Shown: positions 19,439 through 28,751, counted from the stretch's first letter. The stretch is DNA of 64,000 nt from Nocardioides ungokensis (GCF_013466985.1 NZ_CP059164.1:434001-498000), one strand, 5' to 3'. Numbers and translations are program-made. Notes: generated by a model from the letters alone, not told the origin.

Positions 19439-20943
19439 ATGACTGTCACCACCGACAAGCCTCTCGAGCACCCCGACGACGACGCCCATCTGGCGGCCCT
19501 CGGGTACACCTCGGACTTCAAGCGCGACATGAACCTGTGGGGGAACTTCTCCCTCGGCTTCACGTACCTCTCGCCCGTCGTGGGCGTCTACAGCCTGTTC
19601 GCCTTCGCCCTCGGCACCGGAGGGCCTCCGATGATCTGGGCGGTGGTCCTTGCCGCCGTCGGCCAGCTCCTGGTCGCGCTGGTCTTCGGTGAGGTCGTGG
19701 CCCAGTTCCCGGTCTCGGGCGGCATCTACCCCTGGGCCCGCAGGCTCTGGGGCAGGCGCTGGGCGTGGATGACCGGCTGGGTCTACATCACCGCCCTGGT
19801 GGTCACGATCGCCAGCGTGTCCTACGGGGCCGGACCGTTCGTCGCGATGCTGCTGGGCATCGACCCGTCGGTCAACGTCACGATCGCGTGCGCCCTGGGC
19901 GTCATCGCGCTGGCGACGGTGCTCAACCTCGGTGGCACCACCCTGCTGGCCCGGGCTGCCTTCTTCGGCTTCGCCGCCGAGCTGGCGGGAGCCGTCGTCG
20001 TCGGCGGCTGGCTGCTGCTGGCGCACCGCGAGCACGGTCTCGGCGTGCTCGTCGACTCGTTCGGTGCTCAGGGATCCGGCTCGTACCTGCCCGCGTTCCT
20101 CGCGTCCGCGCTGATCGGCGTCTACCTCTACTACGGCTTCGAGGCCTGCGGCGACGTGGCCGAGGAGGTGCGCAACCCGGGTGTGCAGATCCCCCGGTCC
20201 ATGCGGATGACCATCTACATCGGCGGTGCCGCGTCGTTCTTCATCACCCTGGCCCTGCTCCTGGCCGTCCCGGACTTCGGCGCGGTCATCTCCGGTGCCG
20301 ACCCGGACCCGGTCACCACCGTCCTGCGTGACGCCTTCGGTCCGCTCGGGTTCCGCATCGTGGTCGGCGTCGTGCTCATCTCGTTCGTCTCCTGCGCCCT
20401 GAGCCTGCAGGCCGCAGCCAGCCGTCTGGTCTACTCCTACGCCCGCGACGAGATGATGCCCGCGAGCTCGGTCTTCGCCCGGTTCCCGCCCGGCGCGCGG
20501 TGCCGCCGTACGCCCTGGCGCTGGCCGCGATCGTCCCGGCCGTCATCGTGATCGGCTCCAAGGTGTCGGCGGACGCCCTCACCAAGATCGTCTCGTTCGC
20601 GGCGCTCGGCATCTACCTCGGCTTCATGATGGTGGTCCTCGCCGCACTGCGCGCCCGCCTGCGCGGATGGCGGCCCAGCGGGAGGTTCACCCTCGGTCGC
20701 TGGGGGCTGGCCGTGAACGTCGCCGCGCTGGTCTACCAGGTCGGGGCCGCCACCAACATGGCGTGGCCGCGCACGCCCGACGCCGCCTGGTACGACAACT
20801 GGATCGTGCTGCTGTCCGCGGGCCTCGTGGTCGGCGTCGGTGCGCTCTACATGGTCATCGCCAAGCCCCACCACAGGTCCGAGGCGCCGCACGGCGACGC
20901 CGTCCCGGTCCCCACCCACGCCGCGGCCCCCGTCGAGGCCTGA
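19439..20943 (+). CDS. APC-family amino acid permease, frame broken near 20,490
   Basis: A roughly 501-residue transporter of the APC/amino-acid-choline type, with MNLWGNFSLGFTYLSPVVGVY in helix 1 and YYGFEACGDVAEEVRNP in the helix 6 region. The frame that begins at 19439 runs to about 20,490, after YSYARDEMMPASSVFARF. The remainder (VPPYALALAAIVP to HAAAPVEA) continues in the frame one base earlier, so one base is missing within about 20,482-20,500. GAGCCACGC precedes the ATG weakly. It opens the second island operon and probably imports an amino acid or amine. Either a sequencing deletion or a real loss after helix 8. Confidence 0.82.
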
Positions 20944-20951
20944 GGAGAGCC

Positions 20952-22447
20952 ATGACGGTCGAGACGAGCCACGACCCGCGGACGGGCGTCCGGTTGGCGA
21001 GTGTCGAGGTCACGCACCCGAACACCTTGTGCGAGGTGACCGGGCTGGCGGCCCAAGCGGCGCCCGTGGTGGCCGCGACCCCGCCGCGAGAGCGGGCGCG
21101 CTGGCTGGAGGCAGTGGCGGCGGACCTCGAGCACCCCAGGATCGCCGGCGAGCTCGTGGCGCTCGCGGACGCCGAGACGGCGCTCGGCGAGGCCCGCCTG
21201 GTGGCCGAGCTCGCGAGGACGGCCGCGCAGCTCCGGTTCTACGCGTCCGTCGCCGCCGAGGGCTCCTACCTAGGGGCGACGCTCGACCCGGCGTCGGGGA
21301 CGACCCCGGCGCTGGGCCGGGTGCACGTCCCACTCGGTCCGGTCGCAGTGTTCGGGGCGAGCAACTTCCCGTTGGCGTTCGGCGTGCTGGGCAACGACAC
21401 CGCCTCGGCGCTCGCCGCGGGCTGCCCGGTCGTCGTCAAGGCGCACCCGGCGCACCCGCAGCTGTCACGGCGTCTGGTCGACATCGCGGTCTGGGCACTC
21501 TGTGCGGCCGGCGCCCCCGACGGCACCGTGGGGATGGTCGCCGGCTTCGAGGCAGGAGGCGCGCTGGTGCGCTCCGAGCATGTCTCGGCCGTCGCCTTCA
21601 CCGGTTCCCAGCGGGGCGGCCTGGCGTTGTGGCAGGCAGCGAACGACAGGCCCGTCGTGATCCCGGTCTTCGCGGAGATGGGGACGGTGAACCCGGTCGC
21701 GGTCACGCCGGCAGCGGGCCGCGACCTCCCCACGATCGCTAGCGGTTTCGTGGACCGTTCACCCTCACCTCGGCACCGGGCAGTACTGCACGAAGCCGGG
21801 CCTGCTGCTGGCGCCCGCCGGCCGGGGTGCCTCGCACCTGGTGGCGCGGGCCCTCGCCGACTCCGCCACCGGGGGCTGGGCGCTCACCGAGGGCATCGCG
21901 GCGGCGGCCCTCGCCGGTGTCGACCAGCTCGTCGCGGCGGGCGCGTCGGTGGTGGGGCGGGTCCCGGGTCCGACCGGAGGCTGGTCGATGCCGGCCGTCG
22001 TGCTGGAGGCGCCGCTGGCCGCCCTGCGCGCCGGGAGCCCCCTGCTCGAGGAGTGCTTCGGGCCCGTCGCTCTGGTGGCCGAGTACGACGACCTGGCCGA
22101 GCTCGACCAGCTGCTCACCCGGCTCCCGGGCCCTGGCCGCCTCGGTGATGACGGCCGGTCCCGACGACCCGGACACCGGCCGACTGGTCGCGGGCCTGTC
22201 CCGACTCGTCGGCCGTGTGGCGGTCGACCAGTGGCCGACCGGGGTCGCCTTCTCCTGGGCCCAGCAGCACGGCGGGCCGTGGCCGGCCACGTCGGCGCCG
22301 CAGACGACGTCGGTCGGCGCCGCCGCCCTGGGGAGGTTCGTCCGACCGGTCACCTACCAGCAGGTCCCGGACGCCGCACTGCCCCCGGCGCTCCGCGCGG
22401 CCAACCCGTGGGGACTGCCCCGGCGGGTGGGAGGGGTGCTCTCGTGA
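20952..22447 (+). CDS. Aldehyde dehydrogenase of the ketoglutarate-semialdehyde type, multiple frame breaks
   Basis: An ALDH of about 500 residues resembling NADP-dependent alpha-ketoglutaric/dicarboxylic semialdehyde dehydrogenases: PVAVFGASNFPLAFG in the cofactor site, PVFAEMGTVNPV for the general base, GTGQYCTKPGLL with the nucleophilic Cys, EECFGPVALV late. The frame changes near 21,755-21,775 (just before the Cys motif) and again near 22,125-22,140 (before LAASVMTAGP). Restoring one base at two places in the first region and two in the second gives exactly 500 codons. It overlaps the CoA-transferase by GTGA. Whether the gene is dead or the sequence is faulty cannot be decided here; the conserved residues argue for the latter. 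Confidence 0.75.
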
Positions 22448-23592
22448 CCGCGCCCCTCGAAGGCGTGGTCGTCGCCGACTTCAGCCGGGTGCTCGCCGGG
22501 CCGCTCGCGACCAGCACCCTGGCCGACCTCGGTGCGGAGGTCGTCAAGGTCGAGCGTCCGGCGACCGGCGACGACACCCGCGCCTGGGGCCCGCCCTGGA
22601 CCGAGACCGGCAGCTCCTACTTCGCGTGCGCCAACCGCTCCAAGAAGAGCCTGGAGCTGGACCTGCGTGACCCCGACGACCTGCGCGTGGCGGAGGAGCT
22701 CGTGTCCCGCGCCGATGTCCTGGTCGAGAACTTCCGGACGGGGACCCTGGACCGGCTCGGGCTCGGGTACGAGCGGGCCCGCGCGCTCAACCCGGGCCTC
22801 GTCTACTGCTCGGTGAGCGGGTTCGGGGCCGGGGCCGGCGCGGACCTCCCCGGCTACGACTTCGTCGTCCAGGCCGTGGGCGGGCTGATGAGCATCACCG
22901 GGGACGCCGACGGCGAGCCGACCAAGGTGGGCGTCGCCCTGGTGGACGTGCTCACCGGCAAGGACGCGGTCATCGGGATCCTGGCCGCGCTCGCCGACCG
23001 GGAGCGGACCGGGCTGGGCCAGCACGTCGAGGTGAACCTGCTCTCCAGCCTGCTGGGCGGGCTCGCGAACCAGGCGTCGGCGTACCTCGCGACCGGCGTG
23101 GCGCCGACCCGCATGGGCAACCAGCACCCCTCGATCGCGCCGTACGAGACGCTGCGCTGCCGGGACGGGCTGATCGCCGTGGCCTGCGGCAACGACGGCC
23201 AGTTCGTGCGCCTGGTCAAGGCCCTGGCCCTGGGGGCACTGGCCGAGGACGAGCGCTTCGCGACCAACCCGGCACGGGTCGAGCACCGGGAGGCGCTCGT
23301 CGCCGCGCTGGAGGGGGTGCTCGGTCGGCACGACGCGGAGCACTGGCAGCGGGTCCTGACCGAGGCCGACGTACCCGTCGGTGTCGTGGGGGACGTGGGC
23401 GCCGGCGTCCGCCGGGCCGAGGAGCTCGGGCTCCGGCCGACCGTGGACCTGCCCGCTCCGCACGCCGCCCAGGTCCGCCACCCGATCACCTACTCGCGCA
23501 GCTCGGTGCGCGAGCCCACGCCGCCGCCGGCCCTCGGCGAGCACAACGACCAGGTCCGCCGTTGGTTGACCGACGAGATGAGGAGACCATGA
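22444..23592 (+). CDS. CaiB/BaiF family (class III) CoA-transferase
   Basis: A 382-residue CoA-transferase. The N-terminus (LEGVVVADFSRVLAGPLATSTLADLGAEVVKVE) is the family CoA-binding signature, and the catalytic aspartate is Asp168 in GVALVDVLTG. It overlaps the upstream ALDH by GTGA and the downstream acyl-CoA dehydrogenase by ATGA, so the three are translationally coupled. Paired with a glutaryl-CoA-dehydrogenase-type enzyme, the natural reading is transfer of CoA from succinyl-CoA to a dicarboxylate such as glutarate or adipate. Confidence 0.9.
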   Translation: MTAPLEGVVVADFSRVLAGPLATSTLADLGAEVVKVERPATGDDTRAWGPPWTETGSSYFACANRSKKSLELDLRDPDDLRVAEELVSRADVLVENFRTGTLDRLGLGYERARALNPGLVYCSVSGFGAGAGADLPGYDFVVQAVGGLMSITGDADGEPTKVGVALVDVLTGKDAVIGILAALADRERTGLGQHVEVNLLSSLLGGLANQASAYLATGVAPTRMGNQHPSIAPYETLRCRDGLIAVACGNDGQFVRLVKALALGALAEDERFATNPARVEHREALVAALEGVLGRHDAEHWQRVLTEADVPVGVVGDVGAGVRRAEELGLRPTVDLPAPHAAQVRHPITYSRSSVREPTPPPALGEHNDQVRRWLTDEMRRP

Positions 23593-24776
23593 CCACCACG
23601 CACGCCCCCGCACTCGACACGCTCGACCTGGCGGGCATCGACACGCTGCTGACCACCGACGAGAAGGACGTGCGCGCAGCGGTCCGGCAGCTCTGCGCCA
23701 CCCGCGTCGATCCTCACGTCGCCGACTGGTTCGAGAGCGGCGAGATCCCCGACGTCCGGGCCCTGGCCAAGGAGCTCGGGTCGCTGGGCCTGCTCGGCAT
23801 GCACCTCGAGGGTCACGGCTGCGCCGGCATGACGGCCACCGAGTACGGCATCGCGTGCCTCGAGCTCGAGGCGAGCGACTCCGGCCTCCGCTCGCTGGTC
23901 TCCGTCCAGGGGTCGCTGGCCATGTTCGCGATCCACCGGTTCGGGAGCGAGGAGCAGAAGCAGGAGTGGCTCCCTCCGATGGCCGCGGGCGAGGCGATCG
24001 GGTGCTTCGGGCTGACCGAGCCGGACTCCGGCTCGGACCCCGGCAGCATGCGCACGCGCGCCCGGCGGGAGGGCGACGACTGGGTCCTGGACGGCCGGAA
24101 GATGTGGATCACCAACGGGTCGATCGCCGACGTGGCGGTCGTGTGGGCCCAGACCGACGACGGGATCCGCGGCTTCGTCGTACCGACGGCGAGCCCCGGC
24201 TTCTCCGCTCCGCTGATCCGGCACAAGCTGTCGCTGCGGGCATCGGTGACCAGCGAGCTCGTGCTCGACGGCGTTCGGCTGCCGGGCAGTGCGGTGCTGC
24301 CGCACGCGTCCGGGCTCGGCGGTCCGCTCTCCTGCCTGAACGAGGCGCGCTTCGGGATCGTGTGGGGTGCGATGGGCGCGGCCCGGTCCGCGCTCGAGAC
24401 GGCGCTGGACTACACCATGGACCGGGAGCAGTTCGGTCGCCCCGTGGCCGGCTTCCAGCTCACCCAGCAGAAGCTGGCCGACATGGTCCTGGAGTACTCC
24501 AAGGGCGTGCTCCTCGCCCTGCACCTGGGCCGGCTCAAGGACGCCCACGCGCTGCGACCCGAGCAGGTGAGCCTCGGCAAGCTCAACAACGTGCGTGAGG
24601 CCCTCGAGATCTGCCGTACGGCGCGCACGATGCTCGGCGCCAACGGGATCTCGCTGGAGTACCCCGTGATCCGGCACATGACCAACCTCGAGTCGGTGCT
24701 CACCTACGAGGGGACGGTGGAGATGCACACGCTGGTGGTCGGCCAGGCGCTCACGGGCATCCCGGCCTTCCGCTGA
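23589..24776 (+). CDS. Acyl-CoA dehydrogenase, glutaryl-CoA dehydrogenase type
   Basis: A 395-residue FAD enzyme. The acyl-CoA dehydrogenase signatures GCFGLTEPDSGSD and FGRPVAGFQLTQQKLADM are present. Two features point to the glutaryl-CoA group: Arg101 in SGLRSLVSVQGSL, matching the arginine that binds the distal carboxylate, and the base Glu374 in TYEGTVEMHTLV. Glutaryl-CoA dehydrogenase both oxidises and decarboxylates to crotonyl-CoA; a relative acting on adipyl-CoA is an alternative. It is the last gene of the second island operon, and with the CoA-transferase would feed beta-oxidation. Confidence 0.9.
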   Translation: MTTTHAPALDTLDLAGIDTLLTTDEKDVRAAVRQLCATRVDPHVADWFESGEIPDVRALAKELGSLGLLGMHLEGHGCAGMTATEYGIACLELEASDSGLRSLVSVQGSLAMFAIHRFGSEEQKQEWLPPMAAGEAIGCFGLTEPDSGSDPGSMRTRARREGDDWVLDGRKMWITNGSIADVAVVWAQTDDGIRGFVVPTASPGFSAPLIRHKLSLRASVTSELVLDGVRLPGSAVLPHASGLGGPLSCLNEARFGIVWGAMGAARSALETALDYTMDREQFGRPVAGFQLTQQKLADMVLEYSKGVLLALHLGRLKDAHALRPEQVSLGKLNNVREALEICRTARTMLGANGISLEYPVIRHMTNLESVLTYEGTVEMHTLVVGQALTGIPAFR

Positions 24777-24919
24777 GCATCGGCCGCCCGGTCGGCGTCC
24801 CTCGGGGTTGACGACGGCGGGCCGGTCAGTGTCCCCAGTGCCTCCTTCGGGCTTCGTCGTCCACAACCCCTGCGCGACGGGCTGGTGGCCCGGCCGCGCC
24901 GCGGGGCAGCCTCTCGGCC

Positions 24920-25966
24920 ATGACCGCGCCGCTCTTCGTCACCCGTGACCAGACCCTCCTCGACGAGCTCCTGCGCCTGGCGGCCGCTGCCGGGGTCACC
25001 CCCGACGTCGCCCGCGACGGTGCCGCCGCGCTGCGCGGCTGGGCAGCGGCTCCGCTGGTGCTGGTCGGTGCCGACCTGGCGGGGGAGGTGTCCCAGACCG
25101 TGCCGCCGCGACGGGCGGGCGTGCACGTGCTGGCCTGGGGAGTCGTGGCCGACGACCTGTTCCGCACCGCCGTCGCCCTGGGCGCGGAGAGCGTCACGGA
25201 GCTGCCGCGCTCGGGCGACTGGCTGACCGAGCGGCTCACCGACCTCGGGGACAGCGACCGGCCGCACGGGCTGCTGGTCGGGGTGGTGGGCGGGTCGGGC
25301 GGTGCCGGGGCCACGACCTTCGCCTGCGCCCTCGGCCAGCTCGCGGCCCGCTCCGGCCCGACGGTGGTGGTCGACGCCGACCCGCTCGGCCCGGGAGCCG
25401 ACCGCGTCCTGGGCCTGGAGAGCCTCGACGGCGTCCGGTGGGACGCCCTGTGCCAGACCACCGGTCGCCTCAGTGCCCGGTCGCTGCGCGAGGCGCTGCC
25501 GAGGCGGGAGCGGCTCGGAGTGCTCACGTGGTACGCCGGCGCCACCGTTGGCCTGCAGGCCTTCGCCGTGCGGGAGGCGCTCTCGGCGGCCCAGCGGGGC
25601 CACGACACGGTCGTCCTCGACCTGCCGCGCACCGACGACCCGGTCGTGGAGGAGATGGTCTCCAGGTGCGACCGGGTGCTCGTGCTCGTCGTGCCCACGG
25701 TCGCCGGCGTCGCCTCCGCGGGGCGACTGTGCGCCCGCTTCGCCGATCCGTCGAGGCTCCGGCTCGTCGTGCGCGGGTCCGGCATCGAGTCCGAGCAGGT
25801 GGCCCGCGCGACCGGCGTACAGGTGGCGGCGCGGATGGCCGACCAGCGCGGTCTCGCCGAGGCCATCGATCTCGGCCTGGGCCCGGTGCGGTCCCGCCGG
25901 GGTCCCCTCGGCCGGGCCGCCGCCGACGTGCTGCTGCGCCTGACCATGACACGGGCGGCCGCGTGA
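24920..25966 (+). CDS. ssd: Septum-site-determining/CpaE-like ATPase (Ssd), first gene of the tad locus
   Basis: A 348-residue MinD/ParA-type protein. After an N-terminal receiver-like half (about residues 1-110), a deviant P-loop GGSGGAGATTF lies at about 123-133, with VVVDADPLGPGADRVLG following. The N-terminal half replaces a REC domain, as in CpaE, which positions Tad pilus machinery; in mycobacteria the homologue (Rv3660c) affects septation. It overlaps tadA by GTGA, as expected for a tad operon. Confidence 0.9.
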   Translation: MTAPLFVTRDQTLLDELLRLAAAAGVTPDVARDGAAALRGWAAAPLVLVGADLAGEVSQTVPPRRAGVHVLAWGVVADDLFRTAVALGAESVTELPRSGDWLTERLTDLGDSDRPHGLLVGVVGGSGGAGATTFACALGQLAARSGPTVVVDADPLGPGADRVLGLESLDGVRWDALCQTTGRLSARSLREALPRRERLGVLTWYAGATVGLQAFAVREALSAAQRGHDTVVLDLPRTDDPVVEEMVSRCDRVLVLVVPTVAGVASAGRLCARFADPSRLRLVVRGSGIESEQVARATGVQVAARMADQRGLAEAIDLGLGPVRSRRGPLGRAAADVLLRLTMTRAAA

Positions 25967-26587
25967 GCGCCGGTGCGACCCCAGCCGGGACCGCCACCGG
26001 GACCGCCGGTTCCGGGGACCTCGAGGCGGTCCGCGACCGGCTGGCCCGCGACCCGGGGGAGCTCACCCCGCACCGGGTCGCCCGGGCGCTGCGGGAGACC
26101 GGTCGTCCGGTCGGGGACGCTGCGGTCCTCGCCGTCTACGAGACGCTGCGCCGCGACGTGGTCGGGGCCGGCCCGCTCGAGCCGCTGCTGCGCACGCCCG
26201 GCGTGACCGACGTCCTGGTCAACGGGGCGGACCGGGTCTACCTCGACCGCGGGTCGGGGCTGGAGCTGACGAGCGTCCGGTTCCCCGACGAGGAGTCGGT
26301 GCGGCGCCTGGCCCAGCGGCTCGCAGCCCTCGGCGGGCGCCGCCTCGACGACGCCACCCGCACGCCGACCTCCGCCTGCCCGACGGGACCCGCTTCCACG
26401 CCGTCCTCGCCCCGGTCGCGCGGCCCGGGACGCTGGTGTCGCTGCGCGTGCCCCGGCCGCGGGGCTTCACGCTGGAGGAGCTCTGCGCCGCCGGGGCCCT
26501 CACCGGCGACGGGGTCGAGCTGCTGCGCGCGGTCGTCGCCGCCCGGCTCGCCTTCTTGGTCAGCGGCGGCACCGGCACCGGCAAGAC
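25963..26587 (+). pseudogene. tadA: tadA (CpaF-type pilus ATPase), 5' part, cut by element insertion
   Basis: The N-terminal half of the type IV/Tad secretion ATPase: VGAGPLEPLLRTPGVTDVLVNG, GGRRLDDAT, then in the next frame PHADLRLPDGTRFHAV and GTGTGK up to the Walker A lysine codon. Two events are seen. First, one base appears missing in the C-run at 26,357-26,359. Second, the coding sequence is interrupted by the integrated element at the AAGAC core 26,583-26,587. Joining 25963-26587 to 36153-36714 and adding the one base gives 396 codons, a normal TadA length, so the insertion itself is precise. While integrated, no complete TadA can be made. Confidence 0.92.
26583..26587 (+). other. attL core
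   Basis: AAGAC inside the tadA Walker A codons (GGC AAG AC...). Left of it the sequence is tadA; right of it the sequence no longer matches tadA (TLGFDSVTT). A short core is normal for large serine integrases. Confidence 0.75.
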
Positions 26588-26627
26588 GACACTTGGCTTT
26601 GACAGCGTTACGACGCAGACTCGACAC

Positions 26628-28121
26628 ATGACGTCGCACCGCCCCCCAGAGACCAAGCCGCGACACGTGATCGGGTACGCCCGCATCTCCGACGCCCGAG
26701 GTGACGTCGCCTCGCTCGCCCGCCAGCAGGAAGCGATCCGCGAGACCGCTGCCCGGCTGGGCTGGCACGTCGACCACATCCTCGTCGAGCCCGACACCAG
26801 CGCGTGGAAGCGCAAGCGGGACGAGCACGGCCAGTTCCGCACGGTGCGCCCGCAGTTCCAGCGGGCGCTCGACCTGCTGCGCAGCAAGCAGGCAGACGGC
26901 TTCCTGGCCTACGACCTCGACCGGGTCGCCCGCGACCTCCGCGACCTCGAGGACCTGATCGACGTCGCCGCCGGGCTGTTCACCAACCGGGTGCGCATCC
27001 CCGCCGAGAGCGCGACCGGCAGCCTCCGCCTGACGAACAGCAGCGACGAGGCGATGGCCCGCGTCATGGTGACGATGGCCCGCAAGGCGAGCGACGACAC
27101 GAGCCGCCGGGTGCAGGCCGCGTGTGAGACACGAGCCCGCGCCGGGGGCAATCACGGCGGCCGGCGCCGCTACGGGTTCACCCCTGACGGGATGAGCCTC
27201 GTCCCCGCCGAGGCTGCCGTGTTGCGCGACGCTGCCGACGTCATCGTGGCCGGGGGGTCGCTGCGCTCCATCGTGAACCGGCTCAACGCCGAGCACGTGC
27301 CCACCGTGGCCGGGGGCCGCTGGCACTCCAACACCCTCCGCGACATGCTGCTCCGTCCCCGCAACGCCGGGCTCGCCACCCGAGACGGCGTCGTCGTCGG
27401 CACCGGCCAGTGGGAGCCCCTGTGGGACCGCGACCGGCATGACACCCTCGTCGACGTGCTGAACGCGCCCGGCCGGAAGACGACCACCGGCAACACCCCG
27501 GCCCACCTCGGGAGCGGCCTATACCTCTGCGCTTGCGGCCAGCCCATGCGGAGCAGCGCGACTAGCCGGGGCGGCGTGAAGTCCACCGCCTACCGCTGCT
27601 GGGACCCCACTCTCGCGGGGCCAGACGCCCAGCACAGCAACCGGGAGGCCGCCCCCACCGACGCGCTCGTGGCCGAGGCTGTGTGCGCCCGGCTCGACGA
27701 CCCCGCCCTGCTGGACGCGCTCCGGCGAGCCCGCAGCGGGCGCAGCGACGACGTCGCCGAGATCGCCACCCTGATCGAGACCGACGAGCGCCGCGCCGAG
27801 GCCCTGCGCGAGTCGCTGACCGAGGCCGACCCCGACGAGATCGCAGACCTGCGGGCAGCGCTCCGCAAGGTGCGCGACCGCATCGCAGAGCGCCGCGCCA
27901 CGCTGGCCGCTGCGACCCGGCCCGACCCGCTGCTCGACGCGCTCACCCCCGACGTGCCGATCCGCGACGTCTGGGCCGGGCTCCGACTCGACCAGCAGCG
28001 CGCGCTCCTCGACCTGCTGGCCCGCGTGACGATCCTCCCGGCCCGTGGCGGCAGGCCGAAGGGGTGGAAGCCCGGCCAGTCCTACGTCGACCCCGACCAG
28101 ATCCGCATCGACTGGCTCTGA
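26628..28121 (+). CDS. Large serine recombinase (site-specific integrase)
   Basis: A 497-residue integrase. The resolvase-like catalytic domain has Ser21 in GYARISDARGD and the arginine-rich AYDLDRVARDLRDLEDL (about residues 99-115). The recombinase domain follows (RRRYGFTPDGM, then STLRDML-like NTLRDMLLRPRNAGL). A zinc-ribbon remnant (CACGQPM...YRCW) and a coiled-coil motif at about 395-440 complete the usual order. The start chosen is ATG 26628, only 41 bases from attL. The frame is open upstream through attL into tadA, so a TadA-integrase fusion could be read. It catalyses the attP x attB integration seen here. Confidence 0.95.
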   Translation: MTSHRPPETKPRHVIGYARISDARGDVASLARQQEAIRETAARLGWHVDHILVEPDTSAWKRKRDEHGQFRTVRPQFQRALDLLRSKQADGFLAYDLDRVARDLRDLEDLIDVAAGLFTNRVRIPAESATGSLRLTNSSDEAMARVMVTMARKASDDTSRRVQAACETRARAGGNHGGRRRYGFTPDGMSLVPAEAAVLRDAADVIVAGGSLRSIVNRLNAEHVPTVAGGRWHSNTLRDMLLRPRNAGLATRDGVVVGTGQWEPLWDRDRHDTLVDVLNAPGRKTTTGNTPAHLGSGLYLCACGQPMRSSATSRGGVKSTAYRCWDPTLAGPDAQHSNREAAPTDALVAEAVCARLDDPALLDALRRARSGRSDDVAEIATLIETDERRAEALRESLTEADPDEIADLRAALRKVRDRIAERRATLAAATRPDPLLDALTPDVPIRDVWAGLRLDQQRALLDLLARVTILPARGGRPKGWKPGQSYVDPDQIRIDWL

Positions 28122-28142
28122 GCCCAGCGCGTCGTCATCGCC

Positions 28143-28168
28143 GAGCCCCCACCCGGAGTGGGGGCTCT
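28143..28168 (+). terminator. Terminator after the integrase
   Basis: GAGCCCCCAC pairs with GTGGGGGCTC around a short loop, 21 bases past the integrase stop, followed by TGTTG. Confidence 0.7.
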
Positions 28169-28301
28169 GTTGCGGTCCATGCGGGCAGAACCCGTGCTCT
28201 CGCGGGCGTTGGGGTGCTGTCGCGCGTGATCGCACGCCCGAGCTGCTGATCGCCCGTCAGGCCGCGGCTGAGCCCTTCTGACCGACACGCCGGTCGCCTG
28301 C

Positions 28302-28319
28302 TACCACGCATGCGTGGTA
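28302..28319. promoter_or_regulatory. Perfect 18-bp palindrome, likely operator
   Basis: TACCACGCATGCGTGGTA is a perfect inverted repeat without spacer. It lies 82 bases before the small gene at 28401, in the promoter region of the element's rightward genes. It is the kind of site bound by a dimeric repressor. The binding protein is not identified. Confidence 0.55.
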
Positions 28320-28400
28320 CTGGCAGACTGGCCGCACCCCAAGGAGACCAACATCGGGCCTGACCAGCCCTCAGCCCCTCAAGTGGATTGGTCTCCAGCA

Positions 28401-28631
28401 ATGCCCCGCATGACACCGGCGCAAGCCTCCGCCAGAGGCAAGCGCGCCATCGCCATCCGCCACGGCAACAAGGCCGCCGCGGAGCAGGCCGCAGCCGAAC
28501 TCCGGTTCGCCAACTACGAGGCGCGCCTTCGTGCTCTCACGGACAACGCGCCCGCGCTCACCGACGAGCAGCGGCAGCGCATCCTCAGCATCATCCTGAG
28601 CAAGCCCGCCGGGCCAGGCGGTGGCTCGTGA
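28401..28631 (+). CDS. Small element protein, unknown function
   Basis: A 76-residue basic, mostly helical protein: RMTPAQASARGKRAIAIR, then AAAEQAAAELRFANYEARLRAL, and a C-terminal LTDEQRQRILSIIL. ATG 28401 was chosen over an upstream extension because the predicted helices start there. Small proteins ending with a similar helix are common near excisionase/replication modules of actinobacterial integrated elements, but I cannot assign a family. Confidence 0.6.
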   Translation: MPRMTPAQASARGKRAIAIRHGNKAAAEQAAAELRFANYEARLRALTDNAPALTDEQRQRILSIILSKPAGPGGGS

Positions 28632-28639
28632 CATGGAGA

Positions 28640-28668
28640 AGCCGCCCCGCTGACCGGGCGAGGCGGCT
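28640..28668 (+). terminator. Hairpin between two small element genes
   Basis: AGCCGCC (28640-28646) pairs with GGCGGCT (28662-28668) over a GC-rich interior. It may be a terminator or attenuator before the winged-helix gene. Confidence 0.4.
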
Positions 28669-28751
28669 GCGAGAGAACACCCATGCGATGGGCTCTGCTG
28701 CTCCGCTCGCCACGGTAATGCACGTCTCCGACCGCCGGGAGGAGGCGTGAC

